From Victivallis vadensis (GTDB lineage: Bacteria > Verrucomicrobiota > Lentisphaeria > Victivallales > Victivallaceae), in NCBI RefSeq assembly GCF_003096415.1, contig NZ_QEKH01000004.1, positions 1 to 64,000 on the forward strand: a stretch of 64,000 nt of DNA, written 5' to 3'. Shown here piece by piece: positions 15,449-24,001 of the stretch (positions are counted from its first letter, which is position 1; every line of letters starts with the position of its first letter). The translations under genes were made by a program, and so were the position numbers. Under the pieces are notes generated by a model. The model was not told where the DNA came from, made no database searches, and saw only the letters and a list, made by a program, of their open reading frames with translations.

Positions 15449-16690
15449 ATGAATTTCGATGAACACACCTGGCAGGAAAGTGCGTGGCGCCGCATCCGGC
15501 ACACGCTGTTCTGCGAGGAAACCGGTCTGGTATACGACTATGTGACCAGCCGTGACCATTCCCGGCGGTTCGCCCATCTGCCCTCGCCGGAGGAGATTGC
15601 CCTCGGTTTCCCGAATCCGTGCGGCTGGAGTACCGGCATGGAAGATTGCGCGCTCAACGGCGGCTTTCTGCTCGATCTGCTGCGCTTCCGCCGGGAGGAG
15701 GATTCCGACTTCGCCCGGCTCGCGGCGGAAGGGCTGATCCGGTGCGCGGAAGTCCACGGTACGCCGGGCTTTGTCGCGCGCGGCATTTCCCCGCGCGACG
15801 GACGCAGCTGCTACGGCAACTCCTCACGCGACCAATTCACGCTGGCGACTTACGGGATGTGGCGTTTTCTCTCAGGCGGCGGGGTGATCCCGGAGCGGCT
15901 GCGGCAACGGGGCGTGACATTCCTGCGTTCCGTCGCGGACTACTGCGAACGGATCGTCACTCCAGCCAACGCCTGCAACCTGATGCGGCTGGATGGCCGG
16001 CCCGCGATCGTTTCGACAATGTGGAATTGCGCCCCGCACGAGGCGCTGCGGCTGCCGATGATTTACGGCATCGCCGCAAGCGTGACCGGCGAACCGCGTT
16101 ATTACGAACTGATGCGCCGCTACGCCGCAGCAGGGCTGCGGGAAACCCTGACGATGAATCCGGAAGCGGACTGGTGGGACATGCCGGTCATCCAGATGCA
16201 ATTGTCTCTGAATTTCTTTGCCGAAAGCGGCATCGCCCCGGAGCTGGAATCCGGTGTGCGACGTGCGATGCACACGGCGGCTGCGATCGCCTGCCCCCGG
16301 CTGCTGGCGCTGCTGCGCGAGGCCGAGGAGTTCGACGGCGACTGGGGAATGCTCTACGACAACTGGCGGCAACTGCCGATGAAGGTAACGCCCGTGACGC
16401 TCGCCCCGGACGGCGGTTCCGCGCTGTTCGGCGGCAAAAGCTACCTGAACCCGGTTTTCCGCGACGAATACGCCCGCCCCAACGCGCTGCTGCGCGGCAT
16501 CGGCAACTATCTGGCCACCATCGCCCACAGCGACGACTTCCCATTCCCTGAAACACTCCTTGAGCGGACCGCCCGGCTCCTCCGCCGGATCGATTTCTCC
16601 CGCTGCGCCGGAGTGGGAATCCTGCCGCTGCTCTACGGATATACCGCTGTTACATACCATAAATTTCAACTGCAAGGAGAAGAAGCATGA
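15449..16690 (+). CDS. putative alpha/alpha-toroid carbohydrate-active enzyme
   Basis: 413 aa from the ATG at 15449, with GGAG upstream; the open frame extends far further left but only as a shadow of the AraC gene. No signal peptide, so cytoplasmic. Repeated helix-rich segments with aromatic residues ([61 protein letters not shown]) recall six-hairpin glycosidases such as unsaturated uronyl hydrolases, but I cannot assign a family. The stop overlaps the pseudopilin start by four bases (ATGA), and the hydrolases follow, which supports a role in glycan breakdown. Confidence 0.65.
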   Translation: MNFDEHTWQESAWRRIRHTLFCEETGLVYDYVTSRDHSRRFAHLPSPEEIALGFPNPCGWSTGMEDCALNGGFLLDLLRFRREEDSDFARLAAEGLIRCAEVHGTPGFVARGISPRDGRSCYGNSSRDQFTLATYGMWRFLSGGGVIPERLRQRGVTFLRSVADYCERIVTPANACNLMRLDGRPAIVSTMWNCAPHEALRLPMIYGIAASVTGEPRYYELMRRYAAAGLRETLTMNPEADWWDMPVIQMQLSLNFFAESGIAPELESGVRRAMHTAAAIACPRLLALLREAEEFDGDWGMLYDNWRQLPMKVTPVTLAPDGGSALFGGKSYLNPVFRDEYARPNALLRGIGNYLATIAHSDDFPFPETLLERTARLLRRIDFSRCAGVGILPLLYGYTAVTYHKFQLQGEEA

Positions 16691-17457
16691 GACGGAAATT
16701 CATTTCAACGGCGAAATGCCGCGGTCGTGTGACGGAATGTTCCTGCAAATTCACCCTTATTGAGCTGCTCGTAGTAATAGCCATTATTGCGATACTCGCG
16801 GGAATGCTGCTCCCGGCGCTGAATCAGGCGCGGGAGAAAGCACGAAGCGCCAGCTGCCTGAACGGACTCGGACAGATCATCAAAGCGCAGATTTTCTACG
16901 GCAACGACTACCGGGGGCTGATGGTCGGCCGCTCCGACAACAAGATTTTCGGGCGCGTTCTGTACAACAACCGCTATCTGCCGGGCTGGAAAATGCTGAG
17001 CTGCCCCTCCAACCCGAGTGAAAATTCCGCGCGGGCGATGAACAACGAAAGCGGCATCTGGGAGACGCGCACCTACGGTTCCTACCTCGGCAACGCCAGT
17101 ACCGACGGCTGGGATTACGCGATCCGGATCAAGAAGGAGTTCGGCGACTTCCTGCACCGGCCGGATGGCGGCGACCCGACGCTCTACTCTTCCAATTATT
17201 TTTACAATACCGTCCGGAACAGGAAACCGACGGAATTCATCATGCTGGCCGATACATTTCGGCTGAGCGATCAGGGAACCTTCTTCATCTTTTCGCCGCG
17301 CGGCGAAGTCGAGCAGTCGCGGATTCACCTGATTCACAGCGGGCGGGCCAACGCCGCTTATATGGACGGCCACGTCAAAAGCTCCGGGGCTTCCGAACTG
17401 GAAGCCTCCCCGATGGGCGTAACCCATTACTACAAAGCCACCGGAAGCACCAATTGA
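16687..17457 (+). CDS. prepilin-like pseudopilin protein
   Basis: 256 aa, AAGGAG before the ATG. After a 21-residue basic leader comes [33 protein letters not shown]: a prepilin-peptidase site followed by one hydrophobic helix with the glutamate at mature position 5. The rest is a globular domain ending [17 protein letters not shown], the H-x9-DG-type ending common in PVC-group pseudopilins. It is exported and held at the membrane like type II secretion minor pilins. Its position between an intracellular enzyme and two secreted hydrolases suggests a link to secretion or surface capture, which is inference. Confidence 0.85.
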   Translation: MRRKFISTAKCRGRVTECSCKFTLIELLVVIAIIAILAGMLLPALNQAREKARSASCLNGLGQIIKAQIFYGNDYRGLMVGRSDNKIFGRVLYNNRYLPGWKMLSCPSNPSENSARAMNNESGIWETRTYGSYLGNASTDGWDYAIRIKKEFGDFLHRPDGGDPTLYSSNYFYNTVRNRKPTEFIMLADTFRLSDQGTFFIFSPRGEVEQSRIHLIHSGRANAAYMDGHVKSSGASELEASPMGVTHYYKATGSTN

Positions 17458-17470
17458 AAGGTTCAGGATT

Positions 17471-19339
17471 ATGAAATTGAATCAACTGTTTTTCTGTACG
17501 CTGGGGGCGGCCGCCCTCGGCCTGACCGCCGCGGCTTCGCCGTTCGGCATGTGTGCGCACCTGAACCGGATGCCGCCGGAGGAAATGCGCCGGGAGCTGG
17601 CAGATATGGCCGGACTGGGCGCCCGGATGGTCCGGGTCGATCTCGACTGGTCGCAGGTGGAACCGGAGCCGGGCAAATGGGATTTCACCCGTTGGGACGC
17701 GCTGGTCGAGGAGGCCGGCAAACAGGGCGTCGCCGTGATCGCGATTCTGGGCGGCGAACTCCACAAGCCGGTCCGCCCGCCTTACCGCAACCAGCAGGAT
17801 TTCCTGCGGTACGTCGCCGAGAGCGTCAGACGCTACAAAGGAAAAATCGCCGCCTACGAGGTGATCAACGAAGCCGACTGCGACCGCCCGTGGGGCGAAA
17901 CGCCGAATCCGGAACACTACGCCGAACTGCTGAAAAAGACCTGTGAAACAATCAAGGCCATTGATCCGGCGGCGAAGGTGCTGTTTTCCGGCGTCTCCTT
18001 CGTGCGGAATCCCTACGGATACCTCGAAAAGGCGTTCACGGCGGGAGCGGGCGACTACTGCGACGGCGTCAACTTCCACCCCTATCAGTGGAAATACGTG
18101 CCGGAGGCGCAGTTGCGCCACAAAGTCGCCGAACTGCGCGAACTGATGAAGAAATACAATTTCAACAAACCGGTTTGGGTCACCGAAATCGGCAACTCCT
18201 CGGGGGAACAGCAAGTGCAATTCGTCCATGATGCGACCGCCGCCGCGTTGAAGGAACTGGCGATCGATCCGGCATCCCGCACCATCGGCGTGATCCGCGA
18301 CGATGAAAATTTCTGCTACGCCGACGGCATCCACCTGCAGGTCAACGAGTTCCTGCCGGAAGCGAAGAAAGTGCGGCCTCTGAAGTTCATCGAACTGGCC
18401 GCGCTCAAGGTCGAAGATTGCCCGGCGGTGATCCTGCCCGGCGTGGAAGGATTCCCGATCCGCCAGTTCGGTTTCGTGCGCGACTATGTGAAGCGGGGCG
18501 GCACGCTGATCATCCCCGGCGGCATCCCGTTCTATTTCAATGTGGAAAAACAGCCTGACGGCATGTTCACCAACGCCTGGCTCACCCGCCAGTGCTCCGG
18601 CGAACTCCACTACGGCTGGGAGGCCTCATGGACCCGGCAGGGCGTCCCCGCCAATGCGACGAAGATCGTTCCCGGTGAAAATTTTCCCGGCCTCAATTCG
18701 CGCCAGTTCTGGACCGGCCGCTTCCTGACCGCCGAAAATCTCAAGGAGAATGACCGGATGATCCCGATCTTCTACGGCGTTCAGGGTGAATACAAAGCTC
18801 CGGTCGCCGCACTCTACCGCCTCGACAGCGACCTCAAGGGCAACCTCGTGCTGATGCCGGGGATCCAGAACGAATGTTCCTCGGAGGAGATGCAGGCGCA
18901 ACTGCTGCCGCGCCAATATCTGCTGCTGCTCGCCGAAGGGGTCGAAGGCATCTGTTACTACCGGTTCCGGGCGGGAGAGTGGAACAGGAGCCGCGAGGCG
19001 CACTTCGGCATCGTCCGGCGTGACTTTTCGCCGAAACCCGCCGCCCGCGCGTTTGAAACGCTGACCCGGCTCCGTCCTGAAGGTTCCGGCCCGGTGGAGC
19101 TTTCCACTCCGGCTCCCGGTGTTCAGGCCGCGGTGTGGCCGCTGCCGGACGGCGCGCGGATTCATGCGGTCTGGTCAACCTCCGGCACCCGGAAAATGCG
19201 GATTGCCGGAGCATTTGAAACCGTCACGGATTTCCTCGGCAACGAGGTGAAACTTGAAAACGGCGTATTCGACGCCACGCCCGGAATCCTGTACTTCCGC
19301 ACCGCCCCCGGCGCTCAACCGGAGTTCAAGGCACAATGA
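17471..19339 (+). CDS. secreted clan GH-A glycoside hydrolase (GH39/GH5-like), copy 1
   Basis: 622 aa. Signal peptide of about 21 residues, then a TIM barrel. YEVINEAD places the acid/base at E134 and VWVTEIGNSS the nucleophile at E239, the pair typical of clan GH-A. SPFGMCAHLNRMPPEEMRRELADMAGLGARMVRVDLDW resembles the N-terminus of GH39 xylosidase-like proteins. After the barrel a Rossmann-like segment (LPGVEGFPIRQFGFVRDYVKRGGTLIIPGG) suggests a GATase1-like beta-galactosidase trimerisation domain. Substrate unknown. The stop overlaps the ATG of the paralogue downstream. Confidence 0.82.
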   Translation: MKLNQLFFCTLGAAALGLTAAASPFGMCAHLNRMPPEEMRRELADMAGLGARMVRVDLDWSQVEPEPGKWDFTRWDALVEEAGKQGVAVIAILGGELHKPVRPPYRNQQDFLRYVAESVRRYKGKIAAYEVINEADCDRPWGETPNPEHYAELLKKTCETIKAIDPAAKVLFSGVSFVRNPYGYLEKAFTAGAGDYCDGVNFHPYQWKYVPEAQLRHKVAELRELMKKYNFNKPVWVTEIGNSSGEQQVQFVHDATAAALKELAIDPASRTIGVIRDDENFCYADGIHLQVNEFLPEAKKVRPLKFIELAALKVEDCPAVILPGVEGFPIRQFGFVRDYVKRGGTLIIPGGIPFYFNVEKQPDGMFTNAWLTRQCSGELHYGWEASWTRQGVPANATKIVPGENFPGLNSRQFWTGRFLTAENLKENDRMIPIFYGVQGEYKAPVAALYRLDSDLKGNLVLMPGIQNECSSEEMQAQLLPRQYLLLLAEGVEGICYYRFRAGEWNRSREAHFGIVRRDFSPKPAARAFETLTRLRPEGSGPVELSTPAPGVQAAVWPLPDGARIHAVWSTSGTRKMRIAGAFETVTDFLGNEVKLENGVFDATPGILYFRTAPGAQPEFKAQ

Positions 19340-21192
19340 AACGTCTACTCTTTTCCGGACTGCTGGCCGCCGCCACGCTGACGCTGACCGCGGCGGACTC
19401 CCCTTACGGCGTCTGCGCCCATCTGAACCGGATGCCGCCGGAGGAGATGAAGCAGGAGCTTGCGGGCATCGCCCGGACCGGCATCGGTTTCGTCCGTACC
19501 GACCTCGACTGGTCGCAGGTGGAGCCGGAGCCGGGCAAATGGAACTTCACCCGCTGGGATGCGCTGGTCGGGGAGGCCGGCCGGCAAGGGGTCAAGGTCC
19601 TGCCGATCCTCGGCGGCGAACTGCCCGCCCACGGCAAGCCCCCGTTCCGCAACCTCGAACGCTGGCTCAACTATGTGGAGCGCTGCGTCAGCCGCTACAA
19701 AGGCAGGATCGACTGCTATGAGGTGATCAACGAAGCCGACTGCGACCGCCCGTGGGGTGAAAAGCCCGATCCGGCTAATTATGCCGCGCTGCTGCAGGCG
19801 ACGTACCGGACCATCAAAAAAGCCGATCCGCGGGCCCGGGTGCTTTTCACCGGCGTCTCCGACTTCGGCAGGCCGATGGAGTTCGTGGAGGGAGTGTTCC
19901 GCGCCGGGGCGGGCGACAGCTTCGACGTGATGAACTTTCACCCCTACCAGTGGCGCAACGTGCCGGAGTCGCAACTGCCGCTGCGCATCCGCGACCTCAA
20001 GGCCCTGATGAAAAAATACGGGATCGACAAGCCGGTCTGGATCACCGAAATCGGCAACTCCAGTGCCCCCGACCGCTTTCTCCTCGCCCGCGAAACGGTC
20101 CCCCCTGCCCTGAAAAAACTCGGCTTCAGCCCGGAGCGGGATACGGTCGGAGTGATCGCGGATGACCGCACTTTGTTCCATACCGGCAGAATTGACGACT
20201 ACCTGCCGGAGTGGAAACGGCGGCGGCAGCTCACCTTCGACGAGCTTCGCACCGTGCCGGTCGCCGACTGCCCGATCCTGGCGCTGCCGGGGCGCGAAGG
20301 CTTTCCGGCCTCTCAAATCGGAGCGGTCGCGGAGTATGTCCGCCGGGGCGGAACCTTGATCCTGCCGGGCGGCTTCCCGTTCTATTTCGACTTCCGCGAA
20401 TCGGAAACTCCCGGATTGTTCCGCACCGTACAGATCGACGGCCAACTGCTGCCGCAGCTCCACCTGGGCCAGGAGGCGTTCTGGCTCAAGCCGGGGGTTC
20501 CCCGCACGACGGCCGCCACCGAGGCGGGCGAAGAGTTTCCCGGCCTCGTCCTCACCCACCGCCCCGGCATGCGCTTCCTGAACGGGGCCAATCTGAAAGG
20601 GAATGACCGGCTGATCCCGATCGCCTATGGAGTCAACGGAAATTACCGCATGCCAATCGCCGCACTCTACCGCTTAGACAGCAACCTTCGGGGCAACATC
20701 ATCGTCGCGGTGGACGCCGCCGGAACGGACAGCGTCACCGAAAAGGAACAAGCGCAGCTTCTGCCGCGCGAATATCTGCTCGCTCTTTCCGAAGGGGTGC
20801 AAAAGGTGTTCAACTACCGGTTCCGGGCCGGAGAATGGAACCGGGGTCGGGAAGCGCACTTCGGTATTGTCCGGCGCGATTTCTCGGACAAACCGGCGCA
20901 GAAGGCATACGCCGCGCTGATCCGCAACTGCCCCCCCGGCTCCAGCCGTCCCGAAATCACCTCATACGGAAATATCCGGCAGGCCCGCTGGAGCCGCCCG
21001 GACGGAGTCGAGGTAACCGCGCTCTGGACCGTTCACGGCATTCAGACGTTCCAGCCAGAAGGCGGCATTCCATACCGGGTGGAAACATGGGACGGCGCTC
21101 CGCAGCTTCCCGGCAAGGGACCGTTGCGTGTCACCCCGTCAATCCTCTACCTCATCGGAACCGGCCGGCAGTACCACGCGCCATCAATGTGA
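19336..21192 (+). CDS. secreted clan GH-A glycoside hydrolase (GH39/GH5-like), copy 2
   Basis: 618 aa, starting in the last codons of copy 1 and clearly its duplicate: the same order of signal peptide, TIM barrel and GATase1-like domain, with very similar catalytic segments (YEVINEAD, E133; VWITEIGNSS, E238). Divergence is greatest at the C-terminus and around residues 240-330, where substrate loops are expected. The pair may therefore act on related but different linkages. The 3' end overlaps the remnant of a convergent LacI-type gene by a few bases. Confidence 0.82.
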   Translation: MKRLLFSGLLAAATLTLTAADSPYGVCAHLNRMPPEEMKQELAGIARTGIGFVRTDLDWSQVEPEPGKWNFTRWDALVGEAGRQGVKVLPILGGELPAHGKPPFRNLERWLNYVERCVSRYKGRIDCYEVINEADCDRPWGEKPDPANYAALLQATYRTIKKADPRARVLFTGVSDFGRPMEFVEGVFRAGAGDSFDVMNFHPYQWRNVPESQLPLRIRDLKALMKKYGIDKPVWITEIGNSSAPDRFLLARETVPPALKKLGFSPERDTVGVIADDRTLFHTGRIDDYLPEWKRRRQLTFDELRTVPVADCPILALPGREGFPASQIGAVAEYVRRGGTLILPGGFPFYFDFRESETPGLFRTVQIDGQLLPQLHLGQEAFWLKPGVPRTTAATEAGEEFPGLVLTHRPGMRFLNGANLKGNDRLIPIAYGVNGNYRMPIAALYRLDSNLRGNIIVAVDAAGTDSVTEKEQAQLLPREYLLALSEGVQKVFNYRFRAGEWNRGREAHFGIVRRDFSDKPAQKAYAALIRNCPPGSSRPEITSYGNIRQARWSRPDGVEVTALWTVHGIQTFQPEGGIPYRVETWDGAPQLPGKGPLRVTPSILYLIGTGRQYHAPSM

Positions 21193-21600
21193 GGCAGGAA
21201 TACAGCTTTGGCGCACAACCAGTTCCGGCTCAAACCAGCGCACTTTCCGGGGGGGATTTCTTCCTCCGCCAGTTTCGCGTGCATCAGCTCCACGGCATAC
21301 GCGGCGATCCGCTCCACGCCCAGTGCCCGCAGATACCCGGCTGACTCCACATCATACGGAATGAACACAGCAGGCTGGACCGAATCCCCCCCCACTCTTC
21401 CTCAACGCCTCATTCATGCCGTTCAGTGCAGATGTCGAATGTATCGTGATTTTCGGTAATCCGGATGACCGGCCCGACGAAACCGGCGCCGCCCGGCATC
21501 CGCGCCATCCGGGAAATCTCCCTCCCAGCAAGGTCTGGTAGCCGTTTTCCCACAGCCGCCCTAGCGAGCTGAAGCTTTTTGCCACGCAGACTGCGCGCCG
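21186..21600 (-). pseudogene. LacI-type transcriptional regulator, C-terminal remnant with frameshifts
   Basis: On the minus strand three frames together give the end of a LacI/GalR sugar-binding domain: NEALRKSGG, then VQPAVFIPYDVESAGYLRALGVERIAAYAVELMHAKL, then RKVRWFEPELVVRQSCIPASH and a stop at 21186. Frame changes fall at a run of 8 C (21386-21393) and a run of 7 G (21249-21255). Further upstream a LWENGYQTLL segment looks related. No N-terminal helix-turn-helix can be found, so the gene is broken even if the homopolymer shifts were sequencing errors. Confidence 0.55.
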
Positions 21601-21958
21601 CCCAATTGGAACGATACTGGTATCGATGTATCAATGCGGCCAATTCCTCTTTCTTGGCCGCCGACAGATGCGGGGGATCCGGATTATTCAGGAACATTAA
21701 ACACGCAGGCCTCGATATCCCCGCCAGCTCGCCACTATTTTCTGTATTATTGACATGGATATTTCCCCCGGTATCAAGATGTATTTCAAACGGTTCGAGG
21801 ATTTCTTCAATCCTCAAGGAGGAGAGTTTTCCGTGCTTTTTTTCCACCACTCAATCGCCTGAGCCGCAATCGATTATGGCAAAACGAAAAAAATTCCAAG
21901 ACATTTTCCTGTAAGCGTGATTTAATATAAATCACAACTCTTTGATTGTCAATAAAAT
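21601..21958. other. gap with no convincing gene
   Basis: A minus-strand frame of 146 codons (21410-21850) runs through here, but it has no recognisable domain and overlaps the regulator remnant in a conflicting frame. The last 100 bases become AT-rich towards the tRNA-derived repeat. I see no promoter or RNA. Confidence 0.4.
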
Positions 21959-22008
21959 AAAATGGCTCCGGCAGCTGGATTCGAACCAGCGACCAAGTGG
22001 TTAACAGC
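21959..22008. repeat. attL: displaced 3' half of tRNA-Asn (50-bp direct repeat)
   Basis: These 50 bases are identical to 27516-27565, which includes the 3' half of the intact tRNA-Asn gene from the anticodon loop to CCA. This copy has no 5' half: after base 22008 the sequence leaves the tRNA. It is what remains when an element integrates into a tRNA 3' end and restores the gene with its own copy. Confidence 0.9.
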
Positions 22009-22035
22009 ATTGTCTTTTGAGCAGAAAAAGCACTC

Positions 22036-22056
22036 ATTGTTAGCTAATCGTTAGTT
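22036..22056. repeat. candidate integrase arm-type site, left end
   Basis: ATTGTTAGCTAATCG followed by TTAGTT. Nearly the same sequence occurs in the same direction at 27408-27428 near the other end. Each contains two GTTAG units. Located between attL and the integrase start. Confidence 0.5.
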
Positions 22057-22080
22057 GGCGTTTAGAATGATGGTGCGGAA

Positions 22081-23454
22081 ATGGCAAAAGATCGGCGATT
22101 AAAAGGAACTGGAACGATTTTTAAAAGGAATGGCAAATTTGTTCATCAGTATTCCGATATTGACGGAAAGGTAAAAACAATCACGTTGAAAGATGAATGC
22201 GGTAAGCCTGTAACGCTCAGAGCGAAAGCTGATGCAATCGTAGCGGAGTTGACCAGAGAACGGCAGAAAATCGAATTTATTGAAAATCGGCTTGAGTATA
22301 TGGCTCAAGTTGCCGGAAGCAGGAAAATCATTCAACGCTCCAGAATCAAATTGTCCGAATTATGGGAAACGTATCTTCGCAACCCCAATCGTCCTGACAG
22401 TGGCAGGCTGACCCTAAAACGGAATGAATTGTACTGCCGAAAGTTTCTCTCTTTTTTGGAGGAGAAAAAGATTGATTCAATTGATGATATAACTTTCGAT
22501 ACCGCCGCAACATTCATGACGAATTTATGGAGCACAGGAATCTCTCCGAAAACCTATAACTATTACTTGCAAACCTTGAAATTGGTCTTCAAAACCTTAC
22601 TTCAGGACGATTCCCCTTTCAGGAACATAAAAGCTAAAACAGCCACAACCGAAAGCAGAAAACCTTTTACGCCGGAACAGGTAAGTGCTATTTTCAAAAC
22701 CTTGGATGACGAAAACTACCATATTCTCCACAAACCGCAAATGCGAATCCTCTTTCTTCTGGGGCTGTGCTTCGGATTGAGAATGCATGATGCCGCATGC
22801 TTTCGCTGGGACTATATACAAGGCGATGGCACGGTCAAATTCAAGGCGAGGAAAACAATAAAAACCATGAAACAGTATATTGTGCTTCCGATACCGTCGA
22901 TTCTGGAGGAACAATTCAAAATTGCGGAAACGTGGAAACGTAATGAATACATACTGCCCGATGTTGCGGAACGGTATGGCTACAATAGTTCGGGGATCAG
23001 CACTGATGTAGACAAACTCTTACGTTCGGCAGGAATACAAACCAAAGAACAGCCTGTTGAAACCCGGAGAATGTTCTACATAAATTCTCAAGGCGAGACG
23101 AAACAACGTCGGATCGGACGGTATTCTTTTCATTCGTTCCGGCATACATTCTGTACGATTGCGGCGAGTTCAGGAAAAGATTTATCGCTGATCAGATCCA
23201 TTGTCGGACACAGCAATGTCGCTATGACGGAACATTATACGCATTATACTCTTGAAGCCAAGAAGAGTGTAATCGAGTCGATTCCTTTAGCTGTCATGAC
23301 AAATTCTCCAAGGATCAGCGCAGAAATTCCCTTGATAACGGCATTTCAACAAGCGGACACAGAAGCTCTTGCCAAGGTAATTAACTATTTGGAAAGGAAC
23401 TTGTCGGATAAGCAGAAAAGAGAAATCTTAGAGTTACTGGTAGAATCATTCTAA
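22081..23454 (+). CDS. tyrosine-type site-specific integrase
   Basis: 457 aa. A Lys/Arg-rich N-terminal arm-binding region is followed by a core-binding domain (about 90-185) and a catalytic domain with Arg in FGLRMHDAACFRW (R234), lysines near 256-261, HSFRHTF (H351, R354), GHSN (H377) and Tyr in MTEHYTHYT (Y386 or Y389). All active-site residues are present, so the enzyme may be functional. It starts 73 bases inside the left tRNA repeat and reads into the element, the usual arrangement for tRNA-targeting elements. Codon use is AT-rich like the rest of the cargo. Confidence 0.93.
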   Translation: MAKDRRLKGTGTIFKRNGKFVHQYSDIDGKVKTITLKDECGKPVTLRAKADAIVAELTRERQKIEFIENRLEYMAQVAGSRKIIQRSRIKLSELWETYLRNPNRPDSGRLTLKRNELYCRKFLSFLEEKKIDSIDDITFDTAATFMTNLWSTGISPKTYNYYLQTLKLVFKTLLQDDSPFRNIKAKTATTESRKPFTPEQVSAIFKTLDDENYHILHKPQMRILFLLGLCFGLRMHDAACFRWDYIQGDGTVKFKARKTIKTMKQYIVLPIPSILEEQFKIAETWKRNEYILPDVAERYGYNSSGISTDVDKLLRSAGIQTKEQPVETRRMFYINSQGETKQRRIGRYSFHSFRHTFCTIAASSGKDLSLIRSIVGHSNVAMTEHYTHYTLEAKKSVIESIPLAVMTNSPRISAEIPLITAFQQADTEALAKVINYLERNLSDKQKREILELLVESF

Positions 23455-23552
23455 GTATGAGCAAAGTGCAATGTAATTTTTATTATGTTCCTATGTGTGA
23501 ATTATTTTTATAAAAATTTGATTTTTGAAAATATAATACTATATTATTTAGT

Positions 23553-23573
23553 GTGTTATAATTAATATGACAC
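23553..23573. promoter_or_regulatory. 21-bp near-perfect palindrome over a -10-like TATAAT
   Basis: Arms GTGTTATA and TATGACAC flank ATTAA; nearly every position is mirrored. TATAAT at 23557-23562 falls inside it, about 30 bases before the structured RNA. A repressor site controlling the RNA is the simplest reading. No good -35 box is visible. Confidence 0.5.
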
Positions 23574-23589
23574 AAAAAAAGTAATTCAC

Positions 23590-23690
23590 AGAGCACAAGG
23601 GGTGCTCTGAACAACCACACCGAATTGCTTATCGCCTCGGCGGTAGCATTGGTATATTTGTTCAGAGTGCCCTTTTTTTGTGCTCTCAAA
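23590..23690 (+). ncRNA. structured RNA / attenuator leader upstream of the zinc-ribbon gene
   Basis: One extended fold spans about 100 bases. AGAGCAC-AAGGG-GTGCTCT forms a small hairpin at 23590-23608. Alternatively GGGGTGCTCTGAACAA (23599-23614) pairs with TTGTTCAGAGTGCCC (23658-23672) around an inner stem with GCC-TC-GGC at its tip, followed by seven T (23673-23679): a long intrinsic terminator. GTGCTCT occurs again at 23680-23686 and could also pair with the first AGAGCAC. The folds exclude each other, as in attenuators. The zinc-ribbon gene starts 15 bases later. It could instead be a terminated small RNA; I recognise no known family. Confidence 0.55.
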
Positions 23691-23704
23691 CAGGAGAGTA
23701 ATAA

Positions 23705-23893
23705 ATGGAAAATAAAAATAGTAAATTTTGTTGGATTTGTTTCAAACTCATCGCCGAAAACGAAAAAGTCGCTTATGGAGTCGGTAATGACATGATCTGT
23801 TGCATGGATTGTTTCAGTCAGTTGGAACCTATGAAGGAAGACTATGAGGAATGGATGAATGACAACTTGGCAGAAATTTTAGAGTCGGCATAA
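23705..23893 (+). CDS. small zinc-ribbon protein
   Basis: 62 aa, AGGAG 8 bases before the ATG. Two Cys pairs, CWIC at residues 9-12 and CCMDC at 32-36, are spaced like a treble-clef or zinc-ribbon finger. The last 20 residues are strongly acidic (KEDYEEWMNDNLAEILESA). No catalytic residues. It lies between the structured RNA and a hairpin terminator, and meets the amidoligase gene tail to tail. It might bind DNA or protein, or be a substrate of the amidoligase; both are speculative. Confidence 0.7.
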   Translation: MENKNSKFCWICFKLIAENEKVAYGVGNDMICCMDCFSQLEPMKEDYEEWMNDNLAEILESA

Positions 23894-23942
23894 AAGTTTG
23901 AATTCTTATCCGCTTGAACCGGTGGATACACAAACAGCAAAG

Positions 23943-23990
23943 AAAAGAGTGGAATACCTATAGATATTCTTAAGGTAAACCACTCTTTTT
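23943..23990. terminator. bidirectional hairpin terminator between convergent genes
   Basis: AAAAGAGTGG at 23943-23952 pairs with CCACTCTTTT at 23980-23989, with further TACCT/AGGTA pairing inside. A-rich on one side and T-rich on the other, it can end transcripts of both the zinc-ribbon gene and the amidoligase gene. Confidence 0.75.
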
Positions 23991-24001
23991 TATTGAGAAT
24001 A

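Noticed and set aside
21410-21850. 146-aa minus-strand frame as a gene
   Set aside because: No ribosome site and no domain, and it conflicts with the frames that carry LacI-like sequence.
23590-23690. Structured RNA as a retron msr-msd
   Set aside because: No reverse transcriptase gene exists in the island, and the fold ends in an ordinary terminator.
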